Below the pieces are notes generated by a model. It was not told where the DNA came from and made no database searches. It worked only from the letters and a program-made list of their open reading frames with translations. Both the position numbers and the translations under genes were made by a program. DNA of 25,660 nucleotides from Hypsibius dujardini. Its lineage: Eukaryota > Tardigrada > Eutardigrada > Parachela > Hypsibiidae. How positions within the stretch are numbered: the first letter of the stretch is position 1; each line of letters begins with the position of its first letter. The DNA lies in assembly GCA_001579985.1 (NCBI GenBank), contig LRSR01013625.1, forward strand, positions 1-25,660, read 5' to 3'. Positions 14,995 through 25,660 of the stretch are shown in pieces.

Positions 14995-16147
14995 ATGGCA
15001 AAATTGAGTAGTTTGACAATCGTCATGTGCTGTAGCTCGTTCCTCTTTGGAATCTCCCTCCTTTCCCAGGGTTCTAGGAATGTAAGGCAGTGCATACGGC
15101 AGATTAGAAATTCGTGTGAAGCTCTGCTACAGTTGGGGCAGGATCGTCAGCGGCTACTCCGGGATTTTGGATCGATCATGAAGACCTACACCGAACGGTA
15201 TGTGTGTGTGACCGTGGATATGTTTGTGAATAGCAGTTAAGTATTTTTAATTTTCGGTCTAGCGTGTGGTTGAGATGAGAATCGTGACTCTCTAGCGCTG
15301 AGTACATGGCTTGATACGTTCTTGGCTTTTCCAGTGAAGCAGCCAGCTGTGTGGTGCGTCACCGGCGTCCAGTTCGCGTTGTTTTGGCTGGCGACTCGCG
15401 AATGCGTCAACTCTACGCGGAATTGGTTCGGCTTTTTGACTCGACACACAGCATTGCGGTTGTGGCAGGCCGACATGAGGACATGACATACCGAGACGAT
15501 TTGCTAAATGTGACGATACAATTCCGGTGGATTTCCTTTGTCGACGAAGAAATGGGACAGCTTATCCGCAGAGAAGTGATACGACAACGACAAAGTCGTT
15601 TCCCGCTGGACATGCTACTCCTTAGTTCGGCAGTCTGGACTCTTCGCTATCGAAATGCTACGGAAGATGCATTTTCCGAATACTTTCGGTAAGATCTGCA
15701 TGCTTCTGCTACGGTATGAAATAATGACGAGTTTTCAGCCTCACCACAGCGGACATTGAGAAACAAACTTTACATTTTCTCTTTAGAAATCTGACCATGA
15801 TATCAGGCAGCTTGAACGAACTGGCCAAGCTAACGCCTGTCCTCTGGGTGGCGCAAGACCCCGTCATCGAACATAAACTCGCTGCTCGCCGGCGGATGAT
15901 CACCAATGACTGGCTGAATCTCTACAATCAAGCCGCTGAAATCGCATTCTGCAACACGCACATTAGATTGTGGCAATCTGCACGGGGTCTTGCCGTGCTC
16001 AGAAAGGACTCCAACGATGGACTACACGTTACACCCGCGGTCGTCGCATCCCAGGTTCAGCTGCTGATAAACTTCTGGTGTAATCGGTTTTTCGCTTGGG
16101 ACGAAAAGAGCTTGGTCTGTTCTACCCGCAGCCTCAAGAAATCATAA
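14995..16147 (+). CDS. CASD1-like SGNH/PC-esterase protein, membrane-anchored, lacking the multipass acyltransferase part
   Basis: Three exons: 14995-15197, 15335-15688, 15787-16147, giving 305 aa. A hydrophobic stretch at residues 5-24 is probably a type II signal anchor, putting the enzyme in the Golgi lumen or outside the cell. The SGNH blocks match CASD1: block I GDSRMRQL with nucleophile Ser89, then LLLSSAVWTLRYRN, VLWVAQDPVIEHKLAARRRM and the C-terminal catalytic DGLH (Asp263, His266) followed by NFWCNRF. In CASD1 this luminal domain O-acetylates sialic acid and is followed by a large multipass acyltransferase domain; here the frame stops at residue 305. It could be an esterase or a stand-alone O-acetyltransferase. 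No other in-frame ATG lies upstream of 14995 in this exon; the codons immediately before it lack one. Confidence 0.82.
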
Positions 16148-16425
16148 GAAAGAACGGAAATTGCCTGCATTCACTTCGAGACATAAGACGTGCTGTTGCT
16201 CATCGGCAGTGATCTCAATTGGACCAGTGATCGGAACGTCTTCGCAGCTCACCAGTTTATCTGTCCATTTGGGGCTAACGCACAGTTCGGAGCCTGCGGC
16301 TGATCCGAGAAAAGCTCTTAGCTATTCACTCAGTGCTGTTGCAGTGATCAAGAAGCACCGGGTCGTCTTCTATTTGTTATTACATCCATTTCTTTGCTTT
16401 CGATTGTGCCGACAAACACTTCACC

Positions 16426-17569
16426 ATGGCCGAATGTTTGTATTACGTCTGGACGTCCGCATTAATAGCTGTGATTTCCATGATAGGTACGTGAACCATC
16501 TGTACAGACAGTCCAGGCAACGTCAAACACAGACAAACACATATCTGGAATGCTGGCAGACATTTTAAGTATGGAGGGCTGCGACTACATTTTCTTTTCC
16601 TTAACCCTTTAGCTTTTCTTTTTCCTTAAGCATTATTTCCTTTTCCTTAAACAACATTTCCTTTTCCTTAAACAACATTTCCTTTTCCTTAATCGACATT
16701 TCTTTTTTCTTAAATCACATTTTTTGGGTGCCTTTAGTTCATTATCAAAGGAACATAGCTGTCTATAGACCGAGAGGCAGTGAATTAGTAGTTTTCAGCT
16801 CAGGGTTATGCACTTTCAATACAGTAGCAACCGAGAATTCGGCCAATTCGGCAAGGTGTAAAGTATTAATCTCTGTCCATTAGAAGGTTCGCAATTGCTG
16901 GTAAAATCAACCATCATAAGCAAAAGTGAAAGTGGCAGTCAACTAGCAAGCGACATATAACAAAATGAGCCAGTGGAAAGGGTGAAACGAGCAATTCTCA
17001 ATGGTTCTCCATGAAAAAGAGACCTACGTCCAATACGAGCACGAAGAAAGCTATGGACAGCTGTTTTTGGTAAGGAAATGTCAATTAAGGAAGAGGAAGT
17101 GTTCACTAAGGAAAAAGAAATGTTGCTTAAGGAAAAGGTAAAGGGTTAAGGAGAAGGAAATGTAGCCTCATCCGGTAACGAGACATCGAAAATCTTGGTT
17201 ATTACATTTACGCGTTTACTTTCAGGACAAACGTCAGGGCAAGAAGGCGCAGAAGTACCACCCGTACCACCAGGTGCCGCAATCGCCCGAGCCGAGGTGT
17301 ACAACATAACGGGATATCTGGTAAATATCCCACCCGTTCCGCTGGCATTCACTTATCCCGGACCTCTTCCCATCCCTGGTGTGAGTTGGCCAATGATGAG
17401 CGGCACTAAGTACATTGCGGAGGGACGATTCCCGTACAACGGCTACGTGGGTACCCAGAGCGCTTACCTTCAGAATATCAATTACATCAACCAGCCACGA
17501 CCATATAGAAGACGGCGATCCGCTGAACAGGACTCGCCAGGTGCTCACCGGCGACTTCCTGTCTTTTAG
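16426..17569 (+). CDS. Secreted protein with RRRR processing site, family unknown
   Basis: Two exons: 16426-16486 and 17226-17569, giving 134 aa. Exon 1 starts in a good context (CACCATGG) and encodes MAECLYYVWTSALIAVISMI, a signal peptide, ending in phase 1 before GTACGT. Exon 2 follows TTTCAG. The mature part is rich in Pro, Tyr and Ile, has one N-glycosylation sequon (NIT, 47-49) and no cysteine. RRRR at 115-118 followed by Ser-Ala is a strong furin-type site, and a second dibasic RR sits at 129-130. Cleavage would release short C-terminal peptides. I recognise no family. It may be a peptide precursor or matrix protein; transcription is not shown. The intron carries a foldback element. Confidence 0.65.
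16585..17165. mobile_element. Foldback-type element in the intron of the RRRR-protein gene
   Basis: The left arm (about 16585-16729) and the complement of the right arm (about 17069-17165) both start with CTACATTT, then CTT(T/C)TCCTTAACCCTTT, and continue as irregular 21-22-bp subrepeats with the core TTTCCTTTTCCTTAA and a CAACA spacer. The middle (about 340 bp) is unique with no coding capacity. Tandemly repeated inverted arms are typical of Foldback-like elements. Target duplications are not clear. Confidence 0.7.
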
Positions 17570-18830
17570 TCTCCGTTGTGTAGCGCTTCTCGAAATGTGT
17601 GCTGCTGCGTCAATAGTTCATTGTTTCTGAAGGGCCTAGTTTTGGCTGGACCAATGTTTTCACTGGGCAAATGGAGTGTAGTTAAAGAAAATATGAATCG
17701 AACTTAATGGAGAAATGTGATTGCTCGTATTTCAAATGTAATGAACCATTAAGCTAACGGTATTTGGTCAAATAATCAGTTAAAGCAGATCTCAGACAAT
17801 CCAAGCGTGACGACGACTTGCACGGACTCAAACACCGAAGATGCAAGGATCAGCTCATTAAAAACGGGCAGAAAACAATAACCTATTGGGAACGCTTCGG
17901 TAACGGTTCCTTCGTCTGTTGCTTTCCCAACGGATCCTGGTGATAGATTGAATCTGGACACCTGAGCTGCTACACATGTGGCTGTAATTTTGTCCATTCT
18001 GATTTTAGTGACTCCAATGACATGAATAGGTGATCATCCTACGAGGCCTTCGTTGCTAGCGTAGGGGTTTAAACGACCGGATAAAATAGCAGCCACATGT
18101 GTGTGTCCGCAGATCACTGTACTCGTACCTAGTACTGTACTCGTACCTACTGTACAGTATAGTATAGCAAGACAAAACTGTATATGCACAAAACAATCGG
18201 CAGTAAACATGTAGTGTACCGGTAAGTGAAAATGCCCCGGGTTTCGACCACCTATCTAATGGTTACTACTGTACTGTAGTAGTAGTGTTGACTATTATCG
18301 CTGCACTGTAAAAAACAATCAATACTCTGTTTTGATGGGTAGGGCGAGGGGGGAAGGCTGCTAAACCCTGAACCTCAGAACTGCTTGTCTTTATTGTCAG
18401 CCGGTGAGAACGCGGTCAAGGAAATCAGAGCAAAAATTTTCTTCGTCAGCAGAAAAAAGTGTTTATAGTCTTTCGCTAATTCGCTAATTGGCGGCTAGCC
18501 CTCAGACCACATACCATTTCATATCATACGGTGTACGGAGTCAAAAGAGATGCACCGCGCGTTCTCTTCGGATGAGTAAATTTGAAAGTGAATCTTCTAT
18601 CTCGATGACCCCGACGTGAAACTTCGTTGGCCCGGTTTCGCGTGTTCTTCGCATTGAAGACGCAAAGTGCAAGGACTGTCTAAAAAATACTAAAACACTA
18701 ATTTACTAACACTAATTTACTTCTCCATATAGTGCCGCAGTTTGCGTGTTTCCTTCCTTTTTCACAACAGTGCGAAATTATTACCCGACCCGTTTCTTAC
18801 AACCCAAATTGAAACATTCAAGGTTGCAGG
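17570..18830. other. Intergenic stretch between the two small secreted-protein genes
   Basis: No exon is convincing. It contains an imperfect inverted repeat of about 25 bp (about 17970-17995 and 18078-18103, core ACACATGTGGCTG) and a two-copy 18-bp direct repeat at about 18119-18154 (core TGTACTCGTACCTA) next to palindromic TACTGTACAGTA. The last 300 bp should hold the promoter of the next gene; no TATA box stands out. Confidence 0.5.
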
Positions 18831-19602
18831 ATGAGGTTCGCCGTGCATAAATCGTGTATCCTACTCTTACTCTTGGGATGCATAGGTAAGAAATTCACGA
18901 ATCTTTACAACTACTGTATTTTCGCGTTAGACAGGGACAGTTGTACTGGGGTGGAACGTGTGTGCGCGGCTGTGCACCGTACACACCGTACAGGCGCCGC
19001 GTGGCCGATTAAACGTTCCAGAGCTCGTAGCGTGTCCCTGTCTAACGCGAAGATACAGTACAACTTACACGTCTACAGCAGGCAAATGTCCATACAAATG
19101 CCTAATGCGCGAGTAGACTCATATGAGTAGCATATAACCTTATACCTGATTGTAATGCCCGGGACTCAAGAGTAGCATTTAATCTTATACCTGATTGTAA
19201 TGCCCGGGACTCAAGAGTAGAATTTAATCTTAATCTTATACCTAGGAGTCGCCTTCGGATACAACAGTGATTCCTATGCCAACGGCGCTGCAGGTGGCGA
19301 CTACGTCGACGAATCTGGGGCTATATCGGCGGGCGGATGGTTGGACGTCGGAAAGCTAGACTGGGGCCCAATAAGGTGCGGTCAAACTCACGAAAACCGT
19401 TCATAAAATTAGTCCATCAATTAATGTGAGCTAAATTGACAGCCCGGTCCCGTACTGGCCACTTCCGTTTCTTCCTCCCGCGTGGCCCCTCTTCCCGAAT
19501 CGCGATTTCGCTTATGGATACTATCCCTTCCCGTACACCTGGGGCTTCCCGGGGTATTCCCGCGGATTTTACGGCAGTAATGGCGGTGGTGGTCGCTATT
19601 AA
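18831..19602 (+). CDS. Small secreted Pro/Tyr/Gly/Trp-rich protein, family unknown
   Basis: Three exons: 18831-18885, 19246-19375, 19443-19602, with phases 1 and 2, giving 114 aa. Exon 1 is a textbook signal peptide (MRFAVHKSCILLLLLGCIG), with cleavage likely after AFG at residue 23. Residues 24-60 are acidic and Gly/Ala/Ser-rich. Residues 61-114 are aromatic and proline-rich, with blocks such as PYWPLPF, AWPLFP, YGYYPFPYTWGFPGY and a GGGG tail. There are no cysteines after the signal peptide. Exons 2 and 3 have no ATG in frame, so simple ORF scanning misses them. The composition resembles structural matrix, cuticle-like or antimicrobial secreted proteins, but I recognise no family. The exon chain is supported by three compatible junctions and a near polyadenylation signal. 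Confidence 0.65.
18912..19060. mobile_element. 149-bp terminal-inverted-repeat element in intron 1 of the Pro/Tyr-rich gene
   Basis: The 28-bp ends (18912-18939 and 19033-19060) match in inverted orientation except at one base. They begin TACTGTAT and include CGCGTTAGACAGGGACA. TA lies at both ends, and CAAC also flanks both sides, so the target duplication could be either. The internal part has no coding capacity. Its ends differ from those of the element in the Lon intron. Confidence 0.75.
19125..19245. repeat. 45-bp tandem repeat, two full copies plus a partial one ending at a splice acceptor
   Basis: Units at 19125-19169 and 19170-19214 differ at only two positions (core TTATACCTGATTGTAATGCC). 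A third, altered copy starts at 19215, and its TTATACCTAG forms the acceptor of exon 2 at 19244-19245. Confidence 0.85.
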
Positions 19603-19714
19603 TATCGCAGGAACACTTCTCGACAACAGCGTTGTTTGCACATGCACCCAGTAGTTCTTAGCATTTTTGGCTTTCCGATTGTTATTCGGTTTCGCTGGCG
19701 AACCTTGCAGCAAT

Positions 19715-19720
19715 AATAAA
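19715..19720 (+). other. Polyadenylation signal AATAAA
   Basis: A canonical AATAAA lies 113 bp after the stop codon of the Pro/Tyr-rich secreted protein gene and is followed by an A run. It supports the 3' end of that gene. Confidence 0.5.
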
Positions 19721-20021
19721 AAAAAATGCAATTACAGTGTACTCATGCATATACTCGGTACTCGGACTCGGTTATACGATTAGGAAGTAATAAATGTTTG
19801 CTGTGAATCTTAATTGAAAGTTGCGTGCTATACCGTACTAGAGTTTACTAGTGTTTACTAGTACTAATGGTACTTCTATTGATCCATTAGTACTCGGCGA
19901 CGGGTTATCTATCGTTCAATTACAGATGGATTGCAAAAACAGATAAAAATTAGTGGCCACTAATGTTGTGGACTTGTCACTTTTAGTGATTAAGACTTTA
20001 GTTTAACTTAACCGAAACGGA

Positions 20022-20664
20022 GTGACTATTTTACACTTTTTTTGGGGCCCAATAGCACCCCGGCTATTTTAACCCTTCCAAGAGCCCAATAGAAGCCTGG
20101 CTATTTTACCCCTTCCTGTATACTTCACCAGGGGGCCAAATTGCGCCCCTGCTATGTTACCGTTCCCATATTGTCCGTCAGTCTTTCCGTTGTCCACCCG
20201 TCCGTCGATCGTGCATCCATTGTCGGAAAACGGACGGACGGACGGACAAACGGACGGACAGACGGATCGACGGACGACGGATCGACGGACGACGGATCGA
20301 CGGACGACGGACAGACGGACGATGGACGGATGAACGGACGACGGACAGATGGACGACGGACGGACGCACGACGGACAAACGGGGACGGATAAACAACGGA
20401 CGGACAGACGGGGACGGATAGACAACGGACGGACAGACGGACGACGGATGGACGCATGACGGACAAACGGGGACGGATAGACAACGGAAGGATAGACGGA
20501 CGAACGGACAGCATAGGAGGGGTAAAATAGCCAGGACGCTATTTTGCCCCTAGTGATGCATTCACAGAGGAATAAAATAGCCAGGGTTCTATTCGCGCTC
20601 AGGGAGGGGTAAAATAGCCGGCTTGCTTTTAGGCCCCACACACTACAAGGGAGTAGAATAGCTG
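20022..20664. mobile_element. Foldback-type element enclosing a CGGA satellite
   Basis: Four copies of a GGCTATTTTACCCCTTCC-like motif on the left (near 20023, 20060, 20099 and 20150) face four complementary copies on the right (GGAGGGGTAAAATAGCC near 20517, 20567, 20604 and 20651). Several copies sit in their own short hairpins, such as the AAAATAGC...GCTATTTT pair at 20523-20546. The centre is a CGGA-rich array. Open frames across it are compositional artefacts of the repeat. Confidence 0.7.
20229..20512. repeat. CGGACGGA-type satellite array
   Basis: About 280 bp of tandem ACGG/ACGACGG units with variant blocks such as GGATCGACGGACGAC. It contains no stops in several frames, which produces long meaningless reverse open frames rich in RPSV. 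Confidence 0.9.
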
Positions 20665-22291
20665 TAGCCTTAATGAAATTAGCTGGCCAATTTTAGTTTC
20701 TTTTCCCAGTTTTCCCAGTGAAATCTTGAGTAAATAAAACTTTTAGTTTAGTTTTTTAGCCATCTAAAAAAAAATTCAAACCATCATTTTAGTGCCTAAA
20801 ACTTTTAGTCTAGCTTTAGTTCCGTTTTTTAGTTTGACTTAGCTTTGCCATCAGTAATTATATTATTGTAGGACACAAGGGTCGAGGGGTGGGAGTCCCC
20901 GCGCTAGTGCCGCAGATATGAGTACCACGGACTCTTGGAGAGATAACATTCACAGCTGACAGTTCAGAGCGGGCGTCGTAATTGCGAGAATTTTGGCCCC
21001 TCACAGGGGGGAGGGGGATTAGGGGCGGAGCAAGGGGCCGGAATGTTGATGATTAAAAATTACCGTAATCTTGCACTTCCCGTTTTCGTCATGTCATTTG
21101 CCAACGTTTGGCGGGCATCCTCGCTATCTAATTGAACTACATCAGCCGACATACAGCATGCATGCATTGCGGTAATACTTTTGCGGTTATCAGTTTGAAC
21201 TGGAGCAGACTGCAGTTGGATGTTCGTTGGTTAAAAAGCACCACGTCACTGAGTTTCCTCAACGTTTCGCGCAGTAAACTGTCCAGCATTTCCGGTTTGC
21301 ATTCCACCATTCTGCACTCATTTGGACGCGCAACTCGATTTTGTCATGGCTGGACCAATACGCTATGGCGACGGACATATCAATGCACCAGAAAAGGTTT
21401 GATTTTTATTTATGCTAAAGTGCCGTTAAAACCTCTGTTTGATTGGTTGATTGACAGTAGTTGAAGGCATGAATTAAAACACGGCGCATGTGGTGCATTT
21501 CCCTGTGACCGCCAATCTCATTTTATTGTTGAACGATAACAGTAAACAACTGTCCCTAATCTGACCCTCAATATTTCGGTAGGAAATAATATTTTATCTG
21601 ATTTACCGTTTTACCGTTTTACCGTTTTCCTGTAAAATTGATTTGTTGAAGGCACCTTAAACGTTGTCCATTATCGGTGACTGTAATGGCGCTGGAGGGA
21701 TTCTTAGCTAGCGGTACGAGTGAGGTAGGGGTCTTGAAATGGGCCACCCTGGAATCAGGACTTCCAGGCAGCTTTTGGCTGTCACCAAGATCCTAAACGA
21801 CAGAAAATAATTGCTAACCACGATGGAACACGTATCCGACATGAAGAAAATGTGTGGGAACATGTTTAAAAATCGCATTAATTGGACGATTGGAAAAAGC
21901 TCACTGTAGAGGTCGCTGCCTATGCAGGGAGTTATCTGTTTTCGATTAATTTACGACACAGCGCCCCCTGCCACCCGGTGGCCCATTCCAGGGTACGGAA
22001 AATCAAGTGGCCCATTCCAAAGCCCTTCCCTCATACCGTATACAGAGAGAGAGAGTCTGAGAGACCAAGACTAGAGTACCGCTGAGTAAAGCCCTGAGGC
22101 GGCAAGACATGGTCTCTGTGCTGGTACATTTTGCGCTCAAGAACACAAAAACCACTGGCTCTATGGCAGTTTTACTTTTTCCGAGGTCTAGGTGAAAGCT
22201 TTTTCTTTAACGTTGGAGTCTTTGGTGTGTGTTCTTGATCACTTGAATCCCATTGCAGTCGAACCGAAAGGGTAGACTTAATCTCAACATA
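20665..22291. other. Intergenic region upstream of PAPS synthase
   Basis: The first 200 bp carry many TTTTAGTTTAG words. Further on are a three-copy TTTTACCG repeat (about 21604-21628) and a short GA-rich run (about 22045-22060). An ATG at 21346 opens 17 codons (MAGPIRYGDGHINAPEK) to a weak GTTTGA donor; I do not call it. An acceptor-like TTGCAG before 22260 could start a 5' UTR exon of the next gene. Confidence 0.4.

Positions 22292-25660
<3,369 letters not shown>

Noticed and set aside
14847-15011. Upstream ATG frame with a hydrophobic stretch, as alternative start of the SGNH protein
   Set aside because: It is in a different frame from the SGNH exons and stops before the first donor, so it cannot supply the N-terminus. 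It may be a uORF at most.
16161-16568. 135-codon forward open frame
   Set aside because: Low-complexity and unlike any family. It overlaps the better-supported signal-peptide exon at 16426-16486 in another frame.
17776-17997. 73-codon reverse open frame
   Set aside because: No recognisable motif, no splice partners, and it lies partly in an inverted repeat.
20069-20641. 190-codon reverse open frame rich in RPSV
   Set aside because: It is a translation of the CGGA satellite and its inverted arms; the composition is purely repeat-driven.
21346-21396. Possible alternative first exon of PAPSS (MAGPIRYGDGHINAPEK, phase 0)
   Set aside because: The donor is weak (GTTTGA) and nothing else ties it to the PAPSS gene, although the phase would fit exon 2.

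Overview
The window is nuclear DNA of an animal. Every convincing gene is split by GT-AG introns, many shorter than 150 bp. The proteins are metazoan in kind: a mitochondrial Lon protease, a fused APS kinase/ATP sulfurylase, and receptors with a natriuretic-receptor/guanylyl-cyclase-type ectodomain. Short introns and tight spacing suggest a compact invertebrate genome. An early-branching animal such as a sponge is possible, but I cannot establish the lineage from the sequence alone. All seven gene models are on the + strand, and I assembled the exons by reading frame, splice sites and intron phase.

Layout. 1-1762: repeat-bearing intergenic DNA, with a seven-copy 24-bp minisatellite. 1763-4428 and 6097-9419: tandem paralogues with the same 12-exon structure. 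They encode 504- and 525-residue single-pass receptors with an ANF-receptor ectodomain that stop shortly after the membrane, like the natriuretic peptide clearance receptor (NPR-C) and unlike full receptor guanylyl cyclases. 9903-14494: LONP1, 10 exons, 991 aa, intact. 14995-16147: a 305-aa membrane-anchored SGNH/PC-esterase protein matching only the N-terminal catalytic part of CASD1 (sialate O-acetyltransferase). 16426-17569 and 18831-19602: two small spliced secreted-protein genes (134 and 114 aa) of no family I recognise; one has a tetrabasic RRRR processing site, the other is rich in Pro, Tyr, Gly and Trp. 22292 to the window end: PAPS synthase, nine exons seen, cut off at the 3' edge.

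Between and inside the genes are several inverted-repeat, non-coding elements: a 290-bp hairpin beside a splice donor in the second receptor gene, a 149-bp MITE-like element in a Lon intron, a 149-bp one in the 18.8-kb secreted gene, and two foldback-type elements (one in the intron of the 16.4-kb gene, one around a CGGA-rich satellite at 20.2-20.5 kb).

The genes do not form an evident pathway. Lon and PAPS synthase are housekeeping. The novelty lies in the receptor pair, the orphan SGNH protein and the two secreted proteins. A receptor-ligand link between the tandem receptors and the RRRR-containing precursor is possible but only a guess.
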